Positions 32,894 through 42,698 are shown, numbered from the stretch's first letter. The stretch: 64,000 bases of DNA from Sva-07 sp963793335 (GCA_963793335.1 CAWBZS010000013.1:186001-250000), one strand, 5' to 3'. Numbers and translations are program-made. Notes: generated from the letters alone by a model not told the origin.

Positions 32894-34210
32894 TCAGTGC
32901 TCCTCGGCGATGCCGTAGGCACGCGCCAACAGCTGTAGCGGGTGCTGGGCCGAACGACCGGTCTGCTCGACGATCGCGAGGTTTGCGAGGTGGCAGTCGC
33001 CGGCGACGAGATCCCCGCCGGCCTGCTCGATTCGGTGACCCAACGCCCGGGCGACCGCTGTCGATGCCTGTTCGTGGTCGGCCCGCAGCCCCCAGCCACC
33101 ACCGACCCCTGAGCATTGCTGCACCACGTCGACGGATGCTCCAGTGAGCCGCATCAGGTCCCGACTGGCGAAGCCATCGTCCTGCGCCCGCTGGTGGCAT
33201 GGGGCGTGGTAGGTGATCGACCCAACGATCTCTCCCTGGAAGTCGGTGTCGAGCACCGTGTCGTCGGCGCGGTGGATCCGCATCAGATACTGGGCGGCAT
33301 CAGCGGTGTGGGCAGCCACGATCTCGGCATCGCTGCGCAGCACCGGATCGGTGATGTAGTGCGGGTAGTCGTGCTTGATCACGGAAGTGCAGGTGGGCTG
33401 CGGCACGACGACCTCGGTGCCGCTGCGCACCTCGGCGACGAGCGCCTTGACGTTCTTCTCTGCGATCTTCGTGAACGCCTCGACGTTGCCGGAGTGCAGC
33501 CATGGGGCGCCGCAACAGCCGGCCCGGCTGGTGCTGCATTCGATGCCGTTGCGTTCGTAGACCTTGACGAGGTCCTTGCCGATGTCCGCCTCGTGGTACT
33601 CGACGAGGCAGGTCGGAAACACCGTGACCCGGCCTTGTCGAGCGGTGAGGCTGATCGTGGGACGCTGCCGGAACCACGTGGAGAACCGTTGCTTCGTAAA
33701 CGGCGGCAGCAGACGAGTCGAGGACACCCCGACGAACGCCGTGACGGCCTTGCGCAGCGCAGATCCTGCAGTGGCCGTGATGATCGAGTTGGCGGGCCCG
33801 CTCACCCTGGTCGCGATCGCGCCGATCCGGTCGGTGCGAGCCACCACCCGAGTGGTTCGCCTGCTGCGCGCCGAGGTGATGCCGCTCGCGTGCTGCATGG
33901 CCTTGGCTCGAACCATCAACCGTGGGACATCGAGGTTCCAGTCGTGCAGACCCGGCGTGTACGGGCAGTCGACGGAGCACAGCGTGCACTGGTAGCACTG
34001 GTCGACCACGCCGTCCTGCTGCGCTGGGGTGAGGCTCCCTGCGGTCTGGTCGTCGTCGCTGCCGAGGAGGTCGAACAGCGTCGGGAACACCCCACAGAGC
34101 CCCACACACGAACGGCACCCGTTGCAGATGTCGTACGCCCGCGTCAGTTCGTTGCGCACCGCTGCCTCGTCGAAATACAGCGGGTGCGTGGGTTCGTACG
34201 TCGTGGTCAT
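32894..34210 (-). CDS. GlpC-like iron-sulfur protein of the heterodisulfide reductase family
   Basis: A 438-residue soluble electron carrier. Two ferredoxin-type clusters are bound by C29-C32-C35-C39 (CNGCRSCVGLC) and C72-C75-C78-C82 (CYQCTLCSVDC). Two Cys-rich CCG-type domains follow: FPTCLVEYHEAD with GCCGAPW, and YHAPCHQR with QCSGVGGGWG, where the second CCG reads CSG. In enteric bacteria GlpC passes electrons from GlpAB to quinone. Here it faces glpD across a 110-base gap, which suggests a role in glycerol-3-phosphate oxidation. ATG 34210 begins at MTTTYEP; an upstream in-frame start adds 15 poor residues. Confidence 0.82.
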   Translation of the reverse strand: MTTTYEPTHPLYFDEAAVRNELTRAYDICNGCRSCVGLCGVFPTLFDLLGSDDDQTAGSLTPAQQDGVVDQCYQCTLCSVDCPYTPGLHDWNLDVPRLMVRAKAMQHASGITSARSRRTTRVVARTDRIGAIATRVSGPANSIITATAGSALRKAVTAFVGVSSTRLLPPFTKQRFSTWFRQRPTISLTARQGRVTVFPTCLVEYHEADIGKDLVKVYERNGIECSTSRAGCCGAPWLHSGNVEAFTKIAEKNVKALVAEVRSGTEVVVPQPTCTSVIKHDYPHYITDPVLRSDAEIVAAHTADAAQYLMRIHRADDTVLDTDFQGEIVGSITYHAPCHQRAQDDGFASRDLMRLTGASVDVVQQCSGVGGGWGLRADHEQASTAVARALGHRIEQAGGDLVAGDCHLANLAIVEQTGRSAQHPLQLLARAYGIAEEH

Positions 34211-34307
34211 ACAGACAGTCGTTTCCAGGTCGGAGGTGCCAACGATCATCCACACTACGTGGGCGATCGAGCGCGAGCCGGAAGCGTCAACCGAACCAGC
34301 GGTGCCC

Positions 34308-34313
34308 TAGCAT
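34308..34313 (+). promoter_or_regulatory. -10 box, leaderless start of glpD
   Basis: TAGCAT ends 7 bases before ATG 34321 and there is no ribosome site. Confidence 0.5.
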
Positions 34314-34320
34314 CCGGGCG

Positions 34321-36057
34321 ATGTCACTGTCTGCACGACCGTTCGAGCGGGCGACGATGCTCGACGCACTTCGCCAGGGCACGCCGGACGATCCGTTCGA
34401 TGTGCTGGTGATCGGTGGCGGCATCACCGGCGTCGGCGTGGCGCTCGACGCGGCCGCTCGCGGACTCCGCACCGCACTGGTCGAGCGCGACGACTTCGCG
34501 AGCGGCACGTCGTCGAAGAGCTCCAAGATGGTTCACGGCGGGCTGCGCTACCTGCAGAACGGCGATGTGCGGCTCGTCTACCAAGCGCTGCGCGAACGGC
34601 GCCGGTTGATGCGCAACGCGCCGTACCTCGTCGAGATCCTCCCGTTCATGATTCCGATCCTGACCAAGGACGGCGTGATCTCGAAGAAGGTGGCCAAGGC
34701 GCTGGGATCAGCGATGTGGATGTACGACCTCACCGGAGGGTGGAGGATCGGCAAGCTGCATCGCCGAGTGTCGCGAGAGCGGGCCGCTGCGCACTTTCCG
34801 ACGACGAACCTCGACAAGCTCAGCGCCGGCTACCTCTACTACGACGCCGCTGCCGACGACGCTCGGCTCACACTGACCGTGGCGCGCACCGCCGCAGCGC
34901 ACGGTGCTGTGGTGGTCAACCGGTGCAGCGTGGTCGACGTGACGCTCGACAACGACGGCCAGGCGAACGGCGTCACGGTCGATGCTGGCATTCGCCGCAA
35001 CGAGTCCGCTGCAGCGCCAGGGAGCGACAACCGATTCCACGTTGCAGCGCGCTGCATCGTCAACGCAGCCGGCGTGTGGGCCGACGAGGTGCGCCAGCTC
35101 GACGAATCAGCACATCCCAACTCGATCCGTCCGGCCAAAGGGGTCCACATCACCGTGCCCTGGGAGAAGGTACGCGTCGACATCGCTGTGATCATCCCGG
35201 TTCGCAGCGATCGCCGCAGCCTGTTCCTGGTGCCGTGGGGTCCGAAGCCGGACGGTACGTTCGACCACGTCTACGTCGGAACCACCGACACCGACTACGA
35301 CGGACCGCTGGACGACCCCCAGTGCACGAGCGACGACATCGACTACGTCCTCACCGCCTTGAACGAGGCCCTCACCGAGACGATCACACGCGACGACATC
35401 ACCGGCGTCTGGGCGGGCTTGCGCCCCCTCGTCAACGCGTCGACGACCGATGACACCATCGCCAAGACCGCAGATCTCTCTCGTCAGCATCAGGTGGCGG
35501 TGAGCAACGCCGGAGTCGTGCGCGTCAACGGCGGCAAACTGACCACCTTCCGGGAGATGGCCGAGGACACCGTCAACCTCGTGGCGAAACGCCTGGAGCT
35601 GCCACTCCGTCTGCGTCGGTCAGCGACGCGACGACTCCGCCTGCTCGGAGTGGAGCGCCGCAGCACACACGGTGCACGACCAGGGACGACGGCCCACCAC
35701 CTGGACCACCGGTACGGGAGCATGGCCGACGAGATCCGGGCGCTCAGTGCGATCCGCCCCGACCTGGGCGACCCCCTCGTTCCGGGCCAGCCCTACCTGC
35801 GCGCCGAGGCTGTGTACGCAGTTCGCCATGAGATGGCAACCACACTCGACGACGTGCTCGAACGCCGGACGCGGGCCCACCTCTTCGACCGCTCGGCCTC
35901 GCTTGCTGCTGCCTCCTCGGTGGCCGCATTGCTCGGCGACGAACTGGGCTGGAGTGCGGAGGAGACGCAACGACAGCTCGACGACTACCGACGACGCTGC
36001 AACACCGAAGAGACCGCAGGAGCCACCTATGCCCACATCGCCCACCCCGCCGATTGA
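34321..36057 (+). CDS. glpD: Aerobic glycerol-3-phosphate dehydrogenase GlpD
   Basis: GlpD oxidises sn-glycerol 3-phosphate to dihydroxyacetone phosphate at the membrane and feeds electrons to quinone. The 578-residue flavoprotein shows the FAD fold DVLVIGGGITGVGVALDAA, the family block SSKSSKMVHGGLRYLQ, the central VNAAGVWADEV, and RVNGGKLTTFREMAE, with a helical C-terminal domain. It is first of a run glpD, AGPS-like, membrane protein and FGGY kinase. The next gene begins 29 bases before its stop. Confidence 0.94.
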   Translation: MSLSARPFERATMLDALRQGTPDDPFDVLVIGGGITGVGVALDAAARGLRTALVERDDFASGTSSKSSKMVHGGLRYLQNGDVRLVYQALRERRRLMRNAPYLVEILPFMIPILTKDGVISKKVAKALGSAMWMYDLTGGWRIGKLHRRVSRERAAAHFPTTNLDKLSAGYLYYDAAADDARLTLTVARTAAAHGAVVVNRCSVVDVTLDNDGQANGVTVDAGIRRNESAAAPGSDNRFHVAARCIVNAAGVWADEVRQLDESAHPNSIRPAKGVHITVPWEKVRVDIAVIIPVRSDRRSLFLVPWGPKPDGTFDHVYVGTTDTDYDGPLDDPQCTSDDIDYVLTALNEALTETITRDDITGVWAGLRPLVNASTTDDTIAKTADLSRQHQVAVSNAGVVRVNGGKLTTFREMAEDTVNLVAKRLELPLRLRRSATRRLRLLGVERRSTHGARPGTTAHHLDHRYGSMADEIRALSAIRPDLGDPLVPGQPYLRAEAVYAVRHEMATTLDDVLERRTRAHLFDRSASLAAASSVAALLGDELGWSAEETQRQLDDYRRRCNTEETAGATYAHIAHPAD

Positions 36058-37546
36058 GCTCCTCGGCGACTCGTCGCGCCTCACCGGCGTGCCCGCCAGC
36101 GTCACCTCCGCCACGATCGAACACCTCTCGTCGATCTGCCCGACTCTCGTCCCCGACGCTGCCGCAGGCGGCACTGCCGACGCGGGCTCCACTCCGGTGG
36201 GTGAGGCGAGTCGCGACTGGTGGCCGCTCGCGCTGCACTGGGCGCTGGCCGGTCAGGTTCCCCGACGCGCTGCAGTCGTCGTGCGACCGACCACGACCGA
36301 TGAGGTCGTTCGCGTTGTGCGGGTGTGCAACGACGCTCGTGTCCCGCTCACCGTGGCGGGCGGCCGCAGCGGTGTGTGTGGCGCGGCGGTGCCGGTCTTC
36401 GGCGGAGTCGTCCTCGACACCACGGCGCTGGTCGGCGTCGTCCACGTCGATGCGATCTCCGGCGTGGTCGAAGTGCTCCCCGGCACGTTCGGCCCGGATC
36501 TCGAGGCCGAACTCCGAACGCCGTTCGCACTGTCGGTCGGCCACTTCCCGCAGAGCTTCGACCTGGCCACCGTGGGCGGGTGGGTGGCGGCGCGCGGCGC
36601 AGGCCAGTACTCGACTCGATACGGCAAGATCGAGGACATGGTGGTGGGCCTCGAAGCGGTCCTGGCAGACGGGACCGTTGTCCGAACCGGAGGAGCTCCG
36701 GCTGCTGCGGCCGGGCCCGACCTCACCCAGTTGCTGGTCGGCTCCGAAGGGACGCTCGGCGTGATCACGAGGGTGTGGCTACGCACCCATCCGCTGCCGA
36801 TCGCCGAACGTCGTGCCGCCTACTCGTTCGCCACGTTCTCCAGTGGCATCGAGGCATGCCGGCAGGTGCTGCAAGCCGGAGCAACGCCGGCCGTGCTGCG
36901 GCTGTACGACGCGGCCGAGTCCAAACGCGGGCAGGGAGGCGACGGCACGCAGTGCATGCTGCTCGTGCTCGACGAAGGCCACCCGGAGTTGGTCGAGGCA
37001 ACGATGTCGATCGTCAACCAGTGCACTGCCGCCGCAGGGGGTGTGTCACACGACGCTGGGCTCGTCGACGCCTGGATGTCGCACCGCAACGACACCACCG
37101 CCCTGCAGGGGCTCACCCGCAAGGGATTCGTGGTCGACACGATGGAGATCGCAGCGCCGTGGTCAGCGCTCGACGCCCTGTTCGATCAGGTGCGTTCTGC
37201 TCTGATGGCGGTGCCACACGCTCGTGCTGCGACCTGCCATCTCTCGCACAGCTATCCGGACGGCGCCTGTCTCTACTTCACCTTCGCGGCGACCCCGCCG
37301 TCTGGCGAGATCGAGTCCACCTACGTGGCCCTGTGGGACGCGGGTCAGCGGGCGGTGCTCGACGGCGGCGGCAACCTCTCCCACCATCACGGCGTGGGGC
37401 TCAATCGAGGGCGGTTCATGGCCGAGGCGCTCGGGACGTCACACGACGTCTTGATCTCGCTGAAGTCCGTGCTCGACCCGAACGGCATCATGAACCCCGG
37501 CAAGCTGGGCCTGCCCAGCCCGTTCGGAACGGTGCAGTGGCCATGA
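36029..37546 (+). CDS. FAD-linked oxidase, alkylglycerone-phosphate synthase-like
   Basis: A 505-residue VAO-type flavoprotein. The FAD domain contains VVRPTTTDEVVRVVRVCNDA, GGRSGVCGAAVP, VGGWVAARGAGQYST and GSEGTLGVITRVWLRTHP. Near the C-terminus is SHHHGVGLNRG, the His-rich motif typical of alkyl-DHAP synthase, followed by LKSVLDPNGIMNPGKLG. That enzyme makes the ether bond from acyl-DHAP and a fatty alcohol; related bacterial proteins oxidise hydroxy acids. Being set in a glycerol-phosphate cluster favours a DHAP-type substrate (inference). ATG 36029 lies inside glpD behind GCAGGAG. Confidence 0.85.
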   Translation: MPTSPTPPIELLGDSSRLTGVPASVTSATIEHLSSICPTLVPDAAAGGTADAGSTPVGEASRDWWPLALHWALAGQVPRRAAVVVRPTTTDEVVRVVRVCNDARVPLTVAGGRSGVCGAAVPVFGGVVLDTTALVGVVHVDAISGVVEVLPGTFGPDLEAELRTPFALSVGHFPQSFDLATVGGWVAARGAGQYSTRYGKIEDMVVGLEAVLADGTVVRTGGAPAAAAGPDLTQLLVGSEGTLGVITRVWLRTHPLPIAERRAAYSFATFSSGIEACRQVLQAGATPAVLRLYDAAESKRGQGGDGTQCMLLVLDEGHPELVEATMSIVNQCTAAAGGVSHDAGLVDAWMSHRNDTTALQGLTRKGFVVDTMEIAAPWSALDALFDQVRSALMAVPHARAATCHLSHSYPDGACLYFTFAATPPSGEIESTYVALWDAGQRAVLDGGGNLSHHHGVGLNRGRFMAEALGTSHDVLISLKSVLDPNGIMNPGKLGLPSPFGTVQWP

Positions 37547-37983
37547 GCCAACTCAACCAACCGCTTGGTGACGCCGGCGGACGATGGGACCCCGAGGCGA
37601 TCCGCGCCGGTATCGGCGTGTGCCTGCTGCTCGCCGTGCCACTCACCGTCATCGCAGCGGTGCTCGATTCCGACTCGTCGGGGCTCAACGCCCTGTTCTT
37701 CTTCGGTGCGATGTTCGGGTTCATTCTCGGCGGCGGGTGTGCTGCCTGGGTGCAGCGACGCGGCACGCCGATGTCGCACGGCGTCGCGGCGACCACGCTT
37801 GCGTACCTCGGTGCGCAGCTGATCTTCATCACGATCGCGCTCCTGCGCGGTCAGACCATCAGCTGGCTCGGCGTCTTCTTCACGCTGTCACTCGTCCTGC
37901 TCGCCGGCGTGTTCGGCGGCATGCTCGGCAGTCAGTTGCAAGCACGCGGTGTCGTCCCGTCGAGCCAGCGAGGTCCCCGATGA
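37543..37983 (+). CDS. Membrane protein with four predicted helices, glycerol cluster
   Basis: A 146-residue protein with hydrophobic segments at about 23-43, 50-70, 80-100 and 107-128; short Arg-rich loops lie between them. Both ends overlap neighbours as ATGA, so it is translated together with the AGPS-like enzyme and the kinase. It has no facilitator signature such as NPA, so it is not a GlpF aquaporin. Function unknown; a helper of the membrane-bound glycerol-phosphate enzymes is one possibility. Confidence 0.7.
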   Translation: MSQLNQPLGDAGGRWDPEAIRAGIGVCLLLAVPLTVIAAVLDSDSSGLNALFFFGAMFGFILGGGCAAWVQRRGTPMSHGVAATTLAYLGAQLIFITIALLRGQTISWLGVFFTLSLVLLAGVFGGMLGSQLQARGVVPSSQRGPR

Positions 37984-39449
37984 CCACCGTCTTGGTGATC
38001 GACGTCGGCACCACCGGCCTCCGCGCCGCCCTGGTGGACGAGGCGCTCGACGTGCAGGCGATGGAGTACCGCCCGTGTCCGCCGCTCGCACCCGCACCAG
38101 GCCTGGTCGAGTTCGACGGGGCCACCATGGCCACGACGCTGCTCGAGGCAGCCCACGCCGTGATGGAGCGATCGGACGAACCGGTCGCCGCGGTCGGGAT
38201 CACCAACCAGCGCGCCAGCACACTGGTCTGGGACCGCACCACCGGGGTTCCGGTCGGGCCAGGACTCGGTTGGCAGGACCTGAGAACCGTCGGCGAGTGC
38301 ATCATGGCCAAGCTGGAACACGGCTGGTCGATCGCCCCGAATCAGTCGTCGACGAAGGCCGCGTGGATCCTCGCCAACACGCCGGATCTCGAAGGGCGCG
38401 ATCTCTGCATCGGCACGATCGACAGTTGGGTCGCGTGGACGCTGAGCGAGGGGGCGCTGCACGTCAGCGACCAGACCAACGCGTCGGCGACCACCAACGG
38501 GTTGCGCATGGTCGATGGCTTGTCGTGGAACGCCGACATCTGCGACGCGTTCGGGATCGATCAGGCAATGCTGCCGACGGTGGTCGACTCCGTCGGCGTG
38601 ATCGGAGCCGCCACGGCACTCGCGGGAGCGCCTCCGATCGCAGCGATGCTCGGTGATCAGCAAGCGTCGCTCGTCGGCCAGAGCTGTGTACGACCTGGGC
38701 GAGCGAAGATCACCTTCGGCACGGGCGGCATGCTCGATCTGTGCACCGACAGTTCCACGCCCAGCGGGGCACACCGCAATGCGGCCGGCACGTACCCGCT
38801 GCCGTTGTGGTCGCTCGACGGCCGGCTCACCTGGGGTGTCGAGGCGATCATGCTGTCAGCGGGTACCAACGTCGACTGGCTGCGCGACGACCTCGGCCTG
38901 ATCTCGACCAGCGCCGAGAGCCACGAGGTGGCAGCTGGGTGCGTCGACTCCGACGGTGTGGTCTACGTCCCGGCCCTGCTCGGACTGGGCACGCCGAAGT
39001 GGGACTACGGCGCACGCGGCACCTTGCTTGGACTCACCCGCGGCACCAACCGTTCCCACGTCGTCCGCGCCGTGTTGGAAGGTGTCGCACACCGCGGCGC
39101 CGATCTGATCGACGCCGCCCGAACCGACAGCGGGGTCGACATCCACACCGTGCGCGTCGATGGTGGGATGAGCTCGAACCCGACCTTCACCCAAGCACTC
39201 GCCGACGCTGCCAACTGCCCGATCGAGGTGTCTCGGGTGGCCGAGTCCACCACGATCGGCGCGGCGTTCATGGCCGGACTCGGCGTCGGGGTGTTCTCGA
39301 GCCTCGATGACCTCGACGGTCTCTGGAGACCTGCACGGGTTGTGGAACCGAGCGAGCCCTCGACGCACGAACAGCGACGCTCGCGCTGGTTGGACGCGCT
39401 CGAACGTGCCGGCAACTGGCATGCCGATCTGTCTGCGCTGGAGTTCTGA
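37980..39449 (+). CDS. FGGY-family carbohydrate kinase, probable glycerol kinase
   Basis: A 489-residue kinase of the ribonuclease-H-like ATPase fold. The phosphate-1 motif is VLVIDVGTTGLRAALVD; GITNQRASTLVWDRTTG and GWQDLRT match the N-terminal glycerol or sugar site; GDQQASLVGQ, KITFGTGGMLDL and VRVDGGMSSNPTFTQALAD form the C-terminal half. The position after glpD makes glycerol the best guess, giving the pathway glycerol to G3P to DHAP. Xylulose or another polyol cannot be excluded. ATG 37980 overlaps the preceding stop (ATGA). Confidence 0.85.
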   Translation: MTTVLVIDVGTTGLRAALVDEALDVQAMEYRPCPPLAPAPGLVEFDGATMATTLLEAAHAVMERSDEPVAAVGITNQRASTLVWDRTTGVPVGPGLGWQDLRTVGECIMAKLEHGWSIAPNQSSTKAAWILANTPDLEGRDLCIGTIDSWVAWTLSEGALHVSDQTNASATTNGLRMVDGLSWNADICDAFGIDQAMLPTVVDSVGVIGAATALAGAPPIAAMLGDQQASLVGQSCVRPGRAKITFGTGGMLDLCTDSSTPSGAHRNAAGTYPLPLWSLDGRLTWGVEAIMLSAGTNVDWLRDDLGLISTSAESHEVAAGCVDSDGVVYVPALLGLGTPKWDYGARGTLLGLTRGTNRSHVVRAVLEGVAHRGADLIDAARTDSGVDIHTVRVDGGMSSNPTFTQALADAANCPIEVSRVAESTTIGAAFMAGLGVGVFSSLDDLDGLWRPARVVEPSEPSTHEQRRSRWLDALERAGNWHADLSALEF

Positions 39450-39523
39450 GCGATCACCGATTCACCGACCCTGTCACCCTAGAATTGCTCCGACGCCCTC
39501 CCAGCGGGAAGGCTGTTGCACGC

Positions 39524-40150
39524 ATGACCTCGAAAGGACCCTCCCCCGTGGATCTCGATTCCGCTGCCCCGGCCACATCCCGGCGCGGCCTCCTCGGCGC
39601 TCTCGGCGCAGCCGGCCTCGCCAGCGCTGCTGCCGTTGCCATTGCTCGCCCTGCATCTGCGGCGCCCCCGACCAGCCCCACCGAAGAAGACACCGCATTG
39701 TTGGCAGAGGCGATGAGCTTCGAATTGGCCGCCAGCGCGCTGTATCAGGTCTCGATCGACGCCGGATTGGCCGACGCGGCCGGCGAACTCGCTGTCGTGT
39801 TCGCCGAGAACCACGTCACCTACGCCGATGAGATCGCCGGCATCGCTGGCCTCTCGGCCGACTCGATGAACGAGGAGATCTTCAACCAGTTCCGTTCGGC
39901 GTTCGACACCACCGACGTCGAGGAGTTCACCGAGGTTGCGATTCTTCTCGAGAACACCGCAGCCGCCACGCACAGCGAGTTGCTCGGCGAGTACGTGTCG
40001 GTCGACGCCCGCACGCTCACCGCTGCGGTGATCCCGGTCGAGGCACGCATGGCCACGGTGCTCACCAACCTCGCCGATCCCGACGCCAGCCTCAACGACG
40101 TGTTCGAACCAGACGCTGAACCGATCGACCTCACCGGGAGCGCATCATGA
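39524..40150 (+). CDS. Tat-exported ferritin-like domain protein 1
   Basis: A 208-residue protein with a twin-arginine signal (TSRRGLLGALGAAGLASAAA, cleaved near ARPASAA) and a helical Ferritin_2-like domain: EAMSFELAASALYQVSID, VFAENHVTYADEIAGIAG, and ILLENTAAATHSELLGEYV carry Glu and His at regular spacing. Whether a di-iron site forms is unclear. ATG 39524 has GGGAAGG at 11 bases; GTG 39548 behind AAAGGA is an equally good start. A TAGAAT -10 candidate lies at 39480-39485. The stop overlaps the next, related gene (ATGA), suggesting duplication and a paired function outside the membrane. Confidence 0.78.
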   Translation: MTSKGPSPVDLDSAAPATSRRGLLGALGAAGLASAAAVAIARPASAAPPTSPTEEDTALLAEAMSFELAASALYQVSIDAGLADAAGELAVVFAENHVTYADEIAGIAGLSADSMNEEIFNQFRSAFDTTDVEEFTEVAILLENTAAATHSELLGEYVSVDARTLTAAVIPVEARMATVLTNLADPDASLNDVFEPDAEPIDLTGSAS

Positions 40151-40983
40151 CCAGCAGCATCTCCCCCAACTCCGGCTCCCGGTACGGCCGTCGCGACGCT
40201 CTCCGGCTCAGCGGCCTCTCCATCTCGGTCGCGGCGCTCGCAGCAGCCTGTGGCGCAGGCCGCGGCGGCGACGAGTCGCCGGGCCGCGTCGGATTCGCTC
40301 CGCCGATCACCGATCCGCCCGACTACCAGGTCGACGACGCCGTGCTCTTGCGCACGGCGTCGTCGCTGGAACTCACCGCAGCCGCTGTGTACGAGGCGGT
40401 CTTGGAGACCGACGTCCTCGACAGCGAGCAGACGGCACTCGTCGAGCGCCTGCTCGCCGACCACCTCGAGACCGCCGAGATCATGGGCGAACTCACCGAA
40501 GCGGTCGGCGGTGTGGCGTGGGAATGCACCAACGAGTGGTACATGGCCCGCACCATCGAGCCGCTGCTGGCCGAGGTCATCGCCAGCGACAATCCGCTGC
40601 GCGACATCGTCAATGCGTCGTTCATGCTGGAGAACCTTGCGTCGGCAACGCACCAGACGCTCGCCGTGGCACTCGAGGACGCCGACGCATCGGCGGCCAC
40701 GATGGCCGCATCCACGCTCGAGGCGCGCCACTCGGCATGGATCATCGCCAGCGCGCGAGGCGTTCCTGGCTATGTGAGTCCGCTGCTCGACGGCCTCGGA
40801 GAACCCGAGCTCGACCCGGACGGCGTGCCGTACAAGTTTGCGATCTTCGCTCGCTTCGGCACCACCGGTCAGTTCGAACTGGTCGCCGGAGCACCGAACG
40901 ACCTCGGTGTCCGCCAGACCTTCATCATTCAGACCCCGTCGCTCAACTCGTTCGTCTACAACGAGCTCGAACCCACCTGCTGA
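40147..40983 (+). CDS. Tat-exported ferritin-like domain protein 2, possible lipoprotein
   Basis: A 278-residue protein with a Tat motif (YGRRDALRLSGLS) followed by SVAALAAACGAG, where Cys could be lipidated. The ferritin-like domain repeats the plan of its neighbour: ASSLELTAAAVYEAVLET, LLADHLETAEIMGEL and FMLENLASATHQTLAVAL. An extra C-terminal part of about 90 residues is beta-rich. Export folded through Tat fits a metal-containing protein. The pair may act together at the cell surface; substrate unknown. Confidence 0.78.
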   Translation: MTSSISPNSGSRYGRRDALRLSGLSISVAALAAACGAGRGGDESPGRVGFAPPITDPPDYQVDDAVLLRTASSLELTAAAVYEAVLETDVLDSEQTALVERLLADHLETAEIMGELTEAVGGVAWECTNEWYMARTIEPLLAEVIASDNPLRDIVNASFMLENLASATHQTLAVALEDADASAATMAASTLEARHSAWIIASARGVPGYVSPLLDGLGEPELDPDGVPYKFAIFARFGTTGQFELVAGAPNDLGVRQTFIIQTPSLNSFVYNELEPTC

Positions 40984-40999
40984 CATCACCCTCGTCGCC

Positions 41000-41030
41000 G
41001 TAACGCTTGGTGTCTGACACCAATCGTTAC
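41000..41030. terminator. TTGGTGTC-N-GACACCAA palindrome between ferritin-like gene and rnpB
   Basis: GTAACG, one mismatch, TTGGTGTC, a central T, and the complements form a 14-pair hairpin. It ends transcription of the ferritin-like pair or insulates rnpB, whose promoter must overlap it (TACACT at 41028-41033 is a -10 candidate). The same core recurs at 56081-56097. Confidence 0.6.
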
Positions 41031-41040
41031 ACTGCGGAGC

Positions 41041-41444
<404 letters not shown>

Positions 41445-41483
41445 CACCCACTCGACACGCCCACATCCCTACAGTGATCGGGC

Positions 41484-42698
41484 ATGTTCGTGGACCTCAT
41501 CGTCGTCGGCGGAGGGGCCGCCGGGTTCTTCGCAGCGATCACCTGCGCCGAGCATTCCGGCAAGTCGGTGCTGATCCTCGAGAAGACATCGCACCTGCTC
41601 CACAAGGTGAAGATCTCCGGCGGTGGTCGCTGCAACGTCACTCACGCCTGCTACGAACCGCTCGACCTGAGTCGGCACTACCCGCGCGGCGAGAAGTCGT
41701 TGATCGGTCCGTTCCACCGGTTCGGGCCCGCCGACACCGTCGACTGGTTCGCCAGCCGCGGCGTCACCCTGAAGACCGAAGCCGACGGCCGGATGTTCCC
41801 CGACACCGACACCTCGCAGACGATCGTCGACACACTGCTCGACGCCGCCGGCGCTGCCGGGGTCGGTATCCGCACCTCCGAAGGCGTGACCTCGATCGTC
41901 AGCACCAACGGCAACTTCGAACTTCGCACGGAAGCAGGGAACACCTACACCGCTGGGAGCGTCCTGATTGCGACCGGCGGAACCCGGTTCGCCGCTGGAG
42001 CGAAGCTCGCGGCAGCGCTGGGCCACAGCCTTCGACCTCCGACACCCTCACTGTTCACGTTCAAGATCGCCGATCCCCGCATCGACAGGCTGCAGGGCCT
42101 GTCGGTCGAGCCCGCCGACGTCACGATCCTGCAGAGCCGACTGCGCAGCAGCGGACCCGTGCTCATCACCCACTGGGGACTCAGCGGGCCAGGAATCCTC
42201 AAGATCTCCGCATGGGGCGCACGCGAGCTCGCGGAGCGCAGCTACCGCTTCGACATCACGGTCAACTGGCTGCCGGACACCGACGCCGCGGCAGTCATCG
42301 CCGACCAGCGGCGCAACGAGGCAAAGCGCCAACTCTCCAGTCGAAGCCCGTTCGGCGAGATCCCGAAGCGATTGTGGCTCCGCCTGCTCGCTGCTGCCGG
42401 CATCGCCGACACGATGACCTGGGCACAGCTCAGCAAACCACGGACCACCGCGCTGCTCGATCAACTCACTGCCTCGACGTTCTCGGTCGACGGCAAGAGC
42501 ACGAACAAGGACGAGTTCGTCACGTGTGGGGGTGTTGCGCTCGACGAGATCGACTTCAAGACGATGGAGAGCAAGCTCGTGCCCCGGCTCTACTTCGCAG
42601 GAGAGGTCATCGACGTCGACGGTGTCACCGGCGGCTTCAACTTCCAGAGCGCCTGGACGACTGGCTTTCACGCCGGCCGGGACATCGCCGCCCGCTGA
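41484..42698 (+). CDS. HI0933/BaiN-family flavoprotein
   Basis: A 404-residue FAD protein of the YhiN/HI0933 family. The FAD fold is LIVVGGGAAGFFAAITCAEH, the family motif KVKISGGGRCNVTH follows at about 41-54, and the C-terminal FAD contact is RLYFAGEVIDVDGVTGGFNFQ. The protein is soluble. Members reduce or oxidise small molecules (BaiN acts on bile acids), but most have no known substrate, and none is suggested here. It starts 39 bases after rnpB without an obvious ribosome site. Confidence 0.88.
   Translation: MFVDLIVVGGGAAGFFAAITCAEHSGKSVLILEKTSHLLHKVKISGGGRCNVTHACYEPLDLSRHYPRGEKSLIGPFHRFGPADTVDWFASRGVTLKTEADGRMFPDTDTSQTIVDTLLDAAGAAGVGIRTSEGVTSIVSTNGNFELRTEAGNTYTAGSVLIATGGTRFAAGAKLAAALGHSLRPPTPSLFTFKIADPRIDRLQGLSVEPADVTILQSRLRSSGPVLITHWGLSGPGILKISAWGARELAERSYRFDITVNWLPDTDAAAVIADQRRNEAKRQLSSRSPFGEIPKRLWLRLLAAAGIADTMTWAQLSKPRTTALLDQLTASTFSVDGKSTNKDEFVTCGGVALDEIDFKTMESKLVPRLYFAGEVIDVDGVTGGFNFQSAWTTGFHAGRDIAAR

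Noticed and set aside
37543..37983. Glycerol facilitator in the glycerol cluster
   Set aside because: The protein has four helices and lacks the NPA motifs of GlpF.
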